A DNA stretch of 10,115 bases from Candidatus Uhrbacteria bacterium CG_4_9_14_3_um_filter_36_7. Its GTDB lineage: Bacteria; Patescibacteriota; Patescibacteriia; UBA9934; GWF2-40-263. Shown here in pieces: positions 1-6,667 of the stretch. The stretch is taken from the NCBI GenBank assembly GCA_002791255.1, contig PFWS01000062.1, positions 1-10,115 of the forward strand, read 5' to 3'. The notes under the pieces were generated by a model. It did no database searches and had not been told where the DNA came from. It saw only the letters and a list, made by a program, of their open reading frames with translations. How positions within the stretch are numbered: the stretch's first letter is position 1; each line of letters starts with the position of its first letter. A program made the position numbers and the translations under genes.

Positions 1-2037
1 TGATTGAAAAACTTCTTTATCTTCAGTTGCATAAGCATCTAAAATTTCACGTCGGCGTGTATAAAGAAGTTCGCGGTGTTTATTTAAAACATCATCATAC
101 TCAAGAAGATGTTTACGCGCATCAAAATGATGACCCTCCACTCGTTGTTGTGCTTTTTCAATCGAACCTGAAACAAATTTATTTTCAATCGGTTCATCAT
201 CTGGAATTCCCAAACGATCCATCATATTTTTTAAACGATCTGAGCCAAAAATACGCATTAAATCATCTTCTGTAGAAATATAAAATTGGGTTTGGCCTGG
301 ATCCCCCTGACGACCACTACGTCCACGCAACTGATTATCAATACGTCGAGCTTCATGTCGTTCAGTACCAAGCACAAATAAACCACCAAATTCACGAACT
401 TGTTTAGCTTCATCCTCAGTAGGTGGGTTTCCTCCAAGAATAATATCCACCCCACGACCTGCCATATTTGTAGCAATCGTTACAGCTCCAATACGTCCGG
501 CTTGAGCAATAATTTCTGCCTCACGCTCATGATTTTTTGCATTTAAAACATGGTGTGGGATATGAGCTTTTTCCAAAAGAGCCGAAAGTTGTTCATTACG
601 ATCGATAGAAGCGGTTCCGACTAAGACTGGCTGACCTTTTGCATGAAGTCGTTCAATCTCTCGAACAACTGCCTTCATTTTTCCAGCTTGAGTTTTATAA
701 ATACGATCCGGCAAATCAAGACGTTTGCTCTGCCGATGAGTAGGAATCGATGTTACATCTAGCTGATAAATTTTTCCAAATTCTTCTGCTTCAGTTGCCG
801 CTGTTCCAGTCATACCAGCAAGCTTTTCATAAAGACGGAAATAATTTTGAAAGGTGATTGTTGCAAGGGTTTGACTTTCTCGTTTAATTTCAACTCCTTC
901 TTTTGCTTCAATTGCTTGGTGAAGCCCTTCAGAATACCGCCGTCCTTCCATAAGACGTCCTGTAAATTCATCAACAATCACCACCTCTGCACCGTTTACC
1001 ACATAATCTCGATCTAATTTAAATAAAGCATGGGCTTGCAAAGCTTGCTCTGCATGATGAATATAGGCAATACTTTCTCCTTCATAAAGATTTTCAACTC
1101 CAAGTATTTGCTCAATTTTAGAAATTCCTTGCTCAGTAAGTGTAACAGCACGCATCTTTTCATCAACTTTATAATCTTCATTTTCGACAAGTGTTTTTGC
1201 AACCTGAGCAAATTGTCTATATAAAGCATCTGATTCAGCAGCTGGAGCTGAAATAATAAGCGGAGTTCTTGCTTCATCAATTAAAATTGAATCCACTTCA
1301 TCAACAATAGCAAAATATGGTTTTGACCGTTGTACCATTTCTTGCAAATCCATAACCATATTATCTCGCAAATAATCAAATCCAAATTCATTATTGGTTC
1401 CATACGTAATATCAGCCTCATACGCTTGCTTACGAGAAACTGGACGTAAATAATCCTCATGAACACGAAATGAGCCAGTGGTATCACGCTGTTCATCATG
1501 TTGTATGGCTTCTGGTGTATCTTCAACATGTTTAAAGGTTGGATCATATAAATAACCGCCTTCGTGTTGAATACAACCAACTGAAATTCCAAGTGCATAA
1601 AAAACTTGTCCCATCCATACTGCATCGCGTTTAGCCAAATAATCATTAACTGTAACCAAATGACACCCCTTTGCAGTTAAGGCATTTAAATAAAGTGGTA
1701 GTGTTGAAGTTAATGTTTTTCCTTCTCCTGTGCGCATTTCCGCAATACCTCCACGATGCAAAACCATTCCTCCAATTAATTGAACATCATAATGACGTTG
1801 ATTTAATTCGCGTCTTGCAGTTTCGCGAACCACAGCATAAGCTTCGATTAAAAGATCATTAAGGGACTGCCCTTTTGCAAGTTGATCTCGAAAAATTTGC
1901 GTTTTTTCTTTTAACTGCTCTTTTGAAAGAGCTTGTAGAGATGCCTCAAGATTATTTATTTTTTCCACGTCTTTGCGCAAAGAAGCTAACATTTGTTTAT
2001 TTGGATCTCCAAACAAAAATTTCAAAAATTGAGACAT
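1..2037 (-). CDS. secA: Protein translocase subunit SecA (C-terminus beyond window)
   Basis: SecA is the cytoplasmic ATPase motor that pushes unfolded preproteins through the SecYEG channel. The visible 679 residues start MSQFLKFLFGDPNKQ and run off the left edge in frame, so roughly the last 150-220 residues (end of the helical scaffold and wing, and the C-tail) are missing. Walker A is MRTGEGKT (about residues 101-108), DEAD motor 1 has VNDYLAKRD (130-138) and TYGTNNEFGFDYLRDNM (211-227), Walker B is DEVD (246-249). Motor 2 shows ATNMAGRGVDI (about 520-530) and QLRGRSGRQGDPG, followed by the scaffold-helix signature DARKHLLEYDDVLNK. Residues of about 157-197 form an insertion that E. coli and Bacillus SecA lack. 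The start ATG lies 4 bases after the hpf stop, with AGGA about 13 bases upstream. It is the last visible gene of the murC-murB-hpf-secA run. Confidence 0.97.
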   Translation of the reverse strand, partial: MSQFLKFLFGDPNKQMLASLRKDVEKINNLEASLQALSKEQLKEKTQIFRDQLAKGQSLNDLLIEAYAVVRETARRELNQRHYDVQLIGGMVLHRGGIAEMRTGEGKTLTSTLPLYLNALTAKGCHLVTVNDYLAKRDAVWMGQVFYALGISVGCIQHEGGYLYDPTFKHVEDTPEAIQHDEQRDTTGSFRVHEDYLRPVSRKQAYEADITYGTNNEFGFDYLRDNMVMDLQEMVQRSKPYFAIVDEVDSILIDEARTPLIISAPAAESDALYRQFAQVAKTLVENEDYKVDEKMRAVTLTEQGISKIEQILGVENLYEGESIAYIHHAEQALQAHALFKLDRDYVVNGAEVVIVDEFTGRLMEGRRYSEGLHQAIEAKEGVEIKRESQTLATITFQNYFRLYEKLAGMTGTAATEAEEFGKIYQLDVTSIPTHRQSKRLDLPDRIYKTQAGKMKAVVREIERLHAKGQPVLVGTASIDRNEQLSALLEKAHIPHHVLNAKNHEREAEIIAQAGRIGAVTIATNMAGRGVDIILGGNPPTEDEAKQVREFGGLFVLGTERHEARRIDNQLRGRSGRQGDPGQTQFYISTEDDLMRIFGSDRLKNMMDRLGIPDDEPIENKFVSGSIEKAQQRVEGHHFDARKHLLEYDDVLNKHRELLYTRRREILDAYATEDKEVFQS

Positions 2038-2041
2038 AAGT

Positions 2042-2389
2042 TTATTCTTTTCCTGGTCGTTTGATATGTTGATTTTGATGAGTTAAACGATCTTTATAAT
2101 CACTTAATTGTCGCTTTAAATTATCTTTTGCTGCATCAATTGCTTCATAAAGATCTTCACGTATTTCTTCGGCTCTAAAAAATTCTCCTGGAATATCTAA
2201 ATTCATTTCTGCTCGAAATACCTCTCCCTTATAATGATGTTGTGTGGTTTTTCCCACCTCAACCGTTAATTTTGCTGAAGCCTCAAAATCTGTGAGAAGC
2301 TTTTCAAGTAAAAAAACTTTTTGCTCAACATACGATCTAATTGCATCTGTAAGTTCAATATTAGTTGATTGAATTGAAGAAATATTCAT
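2042..2389 (-). CDS. hpf: Ribosome hibernation promoting factor, short form (HPF/RaiA family)
   Basis: This 115-residue protein matches the ribosome-associated inhibitor A / HPF fold. It begins MNISSIQSTNIELTDAIRSYV, has the strand TVEVGKTTQHHYKGEVFRAEM, and a C-terminal helix with EEIREDLYEAIDAAKDNLKRQ followed by DYKDRL, the usual family ending. Such proteins bind the 30S subunit near the decoding site and either silence 70S ribosomes or promote 100S dimers during slow growth. It lacks the long linker and second domain of long HPF, so it is the short type. The start ATG is 35 bases after the murB stop, preceded by a T-rich stretch and no Shine-Dalgarno. The stop is 4 bases from the secA start, so the two are probably co-transcribed. 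An hpf-secA neighbourhood is also known in Firmicutes. Whether it acts like HPF or YfiA cannot be told from sequence. Confidence 0.9.
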   Translation of the reverse strand: MNISSIQSTNIELTDAIRSYVEQKVFLLEKLLTDFEASAKLTVEVGKTTQHHYKGEVFRAEMNLDIPGEFFRAEEIREDLYEAIDAAKDNLKRQLSDYKDRLTHQNQHIKRPGKE

Positions 2390-2424
2390 AAAAAAAGAAT
2401 GAAGAATTAAAATTAAAAATTAAT

Positions 2425-3405
2425 TCACCTATCATTATCAAACCCAACATACTGAACTTCTTCTTGAAGTTGAATACCAAATCGATCTCGAGCCCGCATT
2501 TTAATAAGAGCAATCAATTGAATCATATCACTAGCTGTGGCTTTACCTTGATTAATCAAAAAATTCCCGTGAATATCACTTATTTGTGCATCACCAATAC
2601 GTTTACCTTTGAGCCCTAGTTGATCAATAAGCCAACCAGCTGGAATTTGTTTTTTCTCACGCATACTTAATGGAATTTCGATTTCTTTAGCCAAACGATC
2701 TAAATCTTCTTGTTTTTGTACCTCATAATTTTTAAACATACAACCAGCTGATCCTACCGAAACTGGCTGACTTGCTTTTCGCTTGGCAATAAACGTATCA
2801 AGCGAAGCTATAAGTGCTTCTCTATCAGGGGTAAAAACACACTCATATTCAACTGATAAAATAATATCATGGGAATTTTTTATAGAAGAACTCCGATATT
2901 TAAACTCAAGATCTTGAGTAAAAAGCCTTAAAATAGATCCTTGACGATAAACCTGCACGCTTTTAACTACATCCTTCATTTCTCCTCCAAAGCATCCAGC
3001 ATTTCCACGTACAGCTCCACCAATCGTACCAGGAATAGTAATAGCCCACTCAAGCCCAGCAAGTCCTTGGTTTACAGTTTGCCGAGCAAGAAAAGAAGTA
3101 AGAACACCAGCATCTGCTTGCACGAAAGTCCCCTCTATTTTATATCCACGTGAAGCTATTTTTATAACGAGACCATTAAAACCATTATCACTGACTAAAA
3201 TATTAGATCCACCACCAAGCACAAAAAAAGGAATAGCATATTCATTTGCAATATCTAATATTTTTTTTAATTCATCTGTTGTTTTTACTTCAACAAACCA
3301 TTTTGTGAGCCCACCAATATGAAAGTGAGTATAATTTGAAAGAGGCTCATTTTCTTTATATTGATTACCAAATGTTTGTTGCAAAATAGAACTAACATTG
3401 AACAT
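2425..3405 (-). CDS. murB: UDP-N-acetylenolpyruvoylglucosamine reductase MurB
   Basis: MurB is the cytoplasmic FAD enzyme that uses NADPH to reduce UDP-GlcNAc-enolpyruvate to UDP-MurNAc, the second committed step of peptidoglycan precursor synthesis. The 326 residues contain the FAD-binding motifs HFHIGG (27-32), FVLGGGSNILVSD (61-73) and IPGTIGGAVRGNAGCFGGE (124-142), the YRSS motif (170-173), and SVGSAGCMFKN (216-226). C-terminal LQEEV (313-317) holds the expected catalytic glutamate, E316. At the proton-donor position, where E. coli has serine, this protein has Cys222; cysteine there occurs in other MurB families. The ATG lies 9 bases after the murC TGA, in the same reading frame as murC. 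No Shine-Dalgarno is visible, so translational coupling to murC is likely. The gene ends in TGA. Confidence 0.96.
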   Translation of the reverse strand: MFNVSSILQQTFGNQYKENEPLSNYTHFHIGGLTKWFVEVKTTDELKKILDIANEYAIPFFVLGGGSNILVSDNGFNGLVIKIASRGYKIEGTFVQADAGVLTSFLARQTVNQGLAGLEWAITIPGTIGGAVRGNAGCFGGEMKDVVKSVQVYRQGSILRLFTQDLEFKYRSSSIKNSHDIILSVEYECVFTPDREALIASLDTFIAKRKASQPVSVGSAGCMFKNYEVQKQEDLDRLAKEIEIPLSMREKKQIPAGWLIDQLGLKGKRIGDAQISDIHGNFLINQGKATASDMIQLIALIKMRARDRFGIQLQEEVQYVGFDNDR

Positions 3406-3414
3406 AAAATTTAT

Positions 3415-4782
3415 TCAAGTAAGATCTCGAGCTAATAAATCAATATCACCTGCCCCTTGGATAAGAACAACATCATTATCTTGAACTATCTCTCGCAAAG
3501 CCATTTCTGTATGCGATAAATCTTTTGTATAAACAATAGATTTTTCTGGGTCTTGATGCTTGATTGCTTTTACTAAATCATAAGAAGAAATAGGTTCTTT
3601 TTCATTTGTACGCCCTTTAACTTCATAAATTTCTGTAATAATGGTTTTATCTGCTTGACCAAGTACGCGAACAAAATCGTTGAATAACAATTTTGTTCTT
3701 GCGTGTTGATGTGGTTGAAAGACATGAATAATCCGTTTATCTCTAAAAAATTCTCGCAAAGCATGAATAGTTCCTTCAATTGCTGTTGGGTGATGCCCGT
3801 AATCAGAAATAATCTCGGCTCCATGCCATGTTCCCACATGCTCACACCTACGCCAAATACCACTAAAATTAGCTAAAGTGGTTTGAATGATTTCAATAGA
3901 AATTCCTAAAGACAAACTTGTTGTAAAAGCAGCAAATGCATTTAATAGATTAAATTCACCAGGAATAATAAGCTCAAGCTTTTGTAAAGAAACATCTTGT
4001 TCTTGATCGCGGATTTCTGCCCATTGACGACCGTTTAATACCTCCCGATCATAATATTGGTATCTTCCCTGTTGATGACCGTAAGAAATACTATTATCTA
4101 TTATCAATTTTTGTGATTCCTGATCGTCTTTATTATAAACTACAAAACCTTTCCCTTTACGCCTATCAATAAATTGCTGAAATGAATCACGAATATGATC
4201 AATATCGCGATAAAAATCTAAATGATCTTCTTCAATATTAGTAATCACAACTATTTCTGGATGAAGATGAAGAAAATTTGCCTGATGTTCGCAGGCCTCA
4301 ACTACTAAGTATTTTCCCTTACCAGACCTAAAATTACCCTGAACAAAAGATGGGACTTTTGATCCAACAATCACAGTTGGATCAAACCCAGCAGCTTCTA
4401 AAATAAGCCCGATCATGGCTGTTGTTGTGCTTTTTCCATTGGTTCCACAAACAGCAATAGTTGAATAATGTTTTGAAATTTCTCCTAATACTTCTGGATA
4501 AGACATCTGGGGAATCCCTTGCTCTTTGGCAAAAACACGCTCAGGGTTATCAGCTGGCACAGCCGGAGAATATATAAGCAAATTAGTTTTTGCTGCAACA
4601 TTTTCACCCAAATGTCCAGAAAAAAAAGAAACTCCCATTTTTTCAAGTTCATCAGTGATGGGAGAACTCATCACATCTGAACCACTTACGGTAATTCCTT
4701 GATCTAAAAAAAATTTTGCTGCTGCAGAAATGCCTATTCCCCCAATACCAACAAAGTGAGCGTGTTGTATTCCATCAAACAT
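3415..4782 (-). CDS. murC: UDP-N-acetylmuramate--L-alanine ligase MurC
   Basis: MurC joins L-alanine to UDP-MurNAc with ATP, starting the peptidoglycan stem peptide in the cytoplasm. The 455-residue length is normal for the family. The N-terminal nucleotide-fold domain opens with HFVGIGGIGISA (9-20). The ATP P-loop is CGTNGKSTT (112-120). The central domain shows ITNIEEDHLDFYRD (180-193) and GEFNLLNAFAA (275-285), where Phe277 replaces the usual His of the GxHNxxN motif. The C-terminal domain carries SDYGHHPTAI (326-335) and VFQPHQHART (354-363). It is the first gene of the murC-murB-hpf-secA run. Upstream bases 4783-4818 are very AT-rich. No Shine-Dalgarno precedes the ATG, and a TAAAAT box sits within 15 bases of it, so a very short or leaderless mRNA is possible. 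I could not find a convincing -35. Confidence 0.96.
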   Translation of the reverse strand: MFDGIQHAHFVGIGGIGISAAAKFFLDQGITVSGSDVMSSPITDELEKMGVSFFSGHLGENVAAKTNLLIYSPAVPADNPERVFAKEQGIPQMSYPEVLGEISKHYSTIAVCGTNGKSTTTAMIGLILEAAGFDPTVIVGSKVPSFVQGNFRSGKGKYLVVEACEHQANFLHLHPEIVVITNIEEDHLDFYRDIDHIRDSFQQFIDRRKGKGFVVYNKDDQESQKLIIDNSISYGHQQGRYQYYDREVLNGRQWAEIRDQEQDVSLQKLELIIPGEFNLLNAFAAFTTSLSLGISIEIIQTTLANFSGIWRRCEHVGTWHGAEIISDYGHHPTAIEGTIHALREFFRDKRIIHVFQPHQHARTKLLFNDFVRVLGQADKTIITEIYEVKGRTNEKEPISSYDLVKAIKHQDPEKSIVYTKDLSHTEMALREIVQDNDVVLIQGAGDIDLLARDLT

Positions 4783-4818
4783 ATATTTTTATTTTAACAA
4801 ATTTGAGTTGGTTTGTAT

Positions 4819-4869
4819 AAAAAAGAGACCGTCTCCAGTGTGTACTAAGTAAGCACTCCTGGAGACGGT
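4819..4869 (-). terminator. Intrinsic terminator of the 85-residue-protein gene
   Basis: Arms ACCGTCTCCAG (4828-4838) and CTGGAGACGGT (4859-4869) pair perfectly over 11 bp. The loop region can extend the stem with a TACT-A-AGTA helix. Read on the minus strand, the stem is followed by CTC and six T's (4824-4819). It lies 22 bases after the stop at 4892 and just before the murC leader, so it should separate the two transcripts. Confidence 0.85.
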
Positions 4870-4891
4870 AGAAAGGTTCAAAAAAAATAAC

Positions 4892-5149
4892 TCACAAATC
4901 ATTGATTGTTGATGTTGTGATCTTTCTCCTTTTTCCTAAAATTAATTTTCCACACTCATCAATAGTCAAGCTATAATCAACGGTATCCCCATTTGCGAGT
5001 CGACAATATCCAAACGATACTCCATCATTACTGGAACGTTCAACTAAGAAAAAAACACGAGATCCTAATTCAAGCCTATAAGCACCGTCTCTAATCTCAA
5101 GAAACGTAATCTCGTCAAACGTAAAAACAATCTGAATCTCAGCTTCCAT
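4892..5149 (-). CDS. Unrecognised 85-residue protein with a strong ribosome binding site
   Basis: I do not recognise this protein. It begins MEAEIQIVFTFDEITFLEI, has no signal peptide or membrane segment, and alternates hydrophobic and charged residues in a way that suggests a small beta-rich domain, ending in a basic stretch (GKRRK, residues 72-76). There are two cysteines, in GYCRLANGD and DECGK. The start is well supported: GGAGG lies 7 bases before the ATG. The gene stands alone, with its own terminator after it and a divergent gene (glyA) in front. Its good Shine-Dalgarno contrasts with neighbouring murC, murB, hpf and glyA, which lack one. The ribosome binding site and terminator make it very likely a real gene; its function is unknown. 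Confidence 0.75.
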   Translation of the reverse strand: MEAEIQIVFTFDEITFLEIRDGAYRLELGSRVFFLVERSSNDGVSFGYCRLANGDTVDYSLTIDECGKLILGKRRKITTSTINDL

Positions 5150-5198
5150 AATGATTCCTCCACAAATCTACAACCACAGTGAAAAAAACTGACTCAAA

Positions 5199-5225
5199 CT
5201 TATCAAAAAATAGAAAAAATCTCAA
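5199..5225 (-). promoter_or_regulatory. Possible promoter of the 85-residue-protein gene
   Basis: On the minus strand, TTGAGA (5225-5220) is followed after 15 bases by GATAAG (5204-5199), about 49 bases before the ATG at 5149. The -35-like box is good, the -10-like box is imperfect and the spacing is short for a standard sigma-70 promoter. The same TTGA-N17-GATAAG arrangement precedes the first lipoprotein gene. Confidence 0.25.
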
Positions 5226-5282
5226 ATATTCTGTAAGATATTGCCTAAGAATTCACTTATTCTTAATTCTTACTTCTTCACT

Positions 5283-6575
5283 ATGCTTCTTCAAACAACT
5301 GATCCAGAACTTGCCAAAAGCCTTAATAGCGAACTTAAACGCCAACAAGAAGGTCTTGAAATGATTCCTTCGGAAAATTATGTTTCAAAATATGTCCTGG
5401 AAGCTTTGGGTTCAATTCTTACCAATAAATATTCAGAGGGATTTCCTGATCAACGTTATTATGGCGGCAACCAGTTTATTGATGAAATTGAAAAACTCGC
5501 CAAAGAGCGAGCAAAAAAACTTTTTGGCGTTGACCATGCTAATATCCAACCTTATTCAGGCTCTCCAGCTAATCAAGCTGCTATTTTTGCGCTCTGTAAT
5601 CCAGGCGATACTATCATGGGTATGCATTTATTTTACGGAGGACACCTTACTCATGGATGGAAAGTGAATTTTTCTGCCAAATATTATCGATCGATTCAAT
5701 ATACTACTGGCTCAGATGGTTTACTTGATTATGATCAAATCGAAACTCTAGTAAAAAAAGAACGTCCAAAAGTACTCTTTTGTGGAGCCACAGCTTACCC
5801 TCGCCTTTATGATTATCCACGCCTTGCTAAAATCATTCATGAAGTAGACGGATATTTTATCGCAGACATTGCCCACGAATCTGGGCTAATTGCCGCTGGT
5901 GTAATTCCTTCCCCTGTTGGATACGCAGATATTATTACAACCACCACTCATAAAACACTGCGTGGACCGCGCGGTGGAATGATTCTTTGTAATGGTAAGC
6001 CTTCACATCCACTTGCTCCTCTTAAAAAAGGAGAAAATCCACGAGAACATCTGCCGACTCTCATTGACCGGGCTGTTTTTCCAGGTTTGCAAGGCGGACC
6101 ACATAATCATCAAACTGCAGCAATTGCGGTTACGCTTGGTGAGGCACTACAACCTTCTTTTAAAATTTATGCTGAGCAGATTCTTAAAAATGCAAAATCT
6201 CTTGCAGACGCTTTAATAGATAAGGGATTTGAACTAGTAACCAATGGAACAGATAATCATTTAATGCTTATAAATACCACTAAAAAAGGATTAACTGGAA
6301 AAGAGGCAGAACTTGCACTAGATAAAGCAGGAATTACCGTCAATAAAAACACGATTCCATTTGATGAACGAAGTCCATATGATCCATCTGGGATTCGACT
6401 TGGCACCCCGGCTCTAACCACACGTGGCATGAAGGAAAAAGAAATGGAACAAATTGCTATTTGGATTTCAGAAGTTTTTGATCACTCAAATGATGAAAAA
6501 GTTCTTGCACATATTCGTGAACAAGTAAAAGCAACAACAGATCAGTTTCCGATCTACAAAGAAATTGAATATTAA
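5283..6575 (+). CDS. glyA: Serine hydroxymethyltransferase GlyA
   Basis: This PLP enzyme interconverts serine and glycine while charging tetrahydrofolate with a one-carbon unit, feeding nucleotide and methionine synthesis in the cytoplasm. From the ATG at 5283 the protein is 430 residues, a normal length. Visible signatures are MIPSENYVSK (about 27-36), YSEGFPDQRYYGGN (50-63), the aspartate motif FIADIAHESGLIAAG, and the PLP lysine in TTTHKTLRGPRGG (Lys224). These are followed by AVFPGLQGGPHNHQTAA and the C-terminal SGIRLGTPALTTRGM. Residues just before AVFPG form a longer linker (NGKPSHPLAPLKKGENPREH) than in E. coli GlyA. The frame is open back to a TTG at 5241, but family alignment favours the ATG, where the protein starts MLLQTTDPELAKS. 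The leader before it is pyrimidine-rich without a Shine-Dalgarno. Confidence 0.96.
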   Translation: MLLQTTDPELAKSLNSELKRQQEGLEMIPSENYVSKYVLEALGSILTNKYSEGFPDQRYYGGNQFIDEIEKLAKERAKKLFGVDHANIQPYSGSPANQAAIFALCNPGDTIMGMHLFYGGHLTHGWKVNFSAKYYRSIQYTTGSDGLLDYDQIETLVKKERPKVLFCGATAYPRLYDYPRLAKIIHEVDGYFIADIAHESGLIAAGVIPSPVGYADIITTTTHKTLRGPRGGMILCNGKPSHPLAPLKKGENPREHLPTLIDRAVFPGLQGGPHNHQTAAIAVTLGEALQPSFKIYAEQILKNAKSLADALIDKGFELVTNGTDNHLMLINTTKKGLTGKEAELALDKAGITVNKNTIPFDERSPYDPSGIRLGTPALTTRGMKEKEMEQIAIWISEVFDHSNDEKVLAHIREQVKATTDQFPIYKEIEY

Positions 6576-6619
6576 AATTAGCGTGCCAATTTAGAAAACT
6601 AGGATAAAAAAATAAAAAT

Positions 6620-6655
6620 AAAACCGGTAAAAGATAAATCTCTACCGGTTTTTAT
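6620..6655. terminator. Bidirectional terminator between glyA and the ABC exporter gene
   Basis: AAAACCGGTA (6620-6629) and TACCGGTTTT (6643-6652) form a 10-bp stem with a 13-base loop. The plus strand continues TTTTT after the stem, while the minus strand runs into a T-rich stretch (complement of 6605-6619). It lies 44 bases after the glyA stop and 15 bases after the stop of the converging exporter gene, so it can end both transcripts. Confidence 0.85.
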
Positions 6656-6667
6656 AGCAAGAAAAAA

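Noticed and set aside
1014..1646. ORFs on either strand inside secA, and similar overlapping ORFs inside murB, murC, glyA and the lipoprotein genes.
   Set aside because: They lie in other frames of strongly conserved genes, have low-complexity compositions and lack ribosome binding sites.
2404..2426. Hairpin GAATTAA/TTAATTC between murB and hpf, followed by a T-rich stretch on the minus strand.
   Set aside because: The stem is 7 bp and almost wholly A-T, overlaps the murB stop codon and occurs in very AT-rich sequence. It is too weak to call a terminator.
3415..3417. Alternative genetic code (TGA read as glycine, as in Gracilibacteria or SR1).
   Set aside because: Three separate genes end naturally at TGA with normal family lengths, and none of the conserved genes contains an internal TGA.
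5241..5282. Longer GlyA starting at TTG 5241 (14 extra residues).
   Set aside because: The extra residues do not resemble a SHMT N-terminus, and the ATG at 5283 gives the normal family start.
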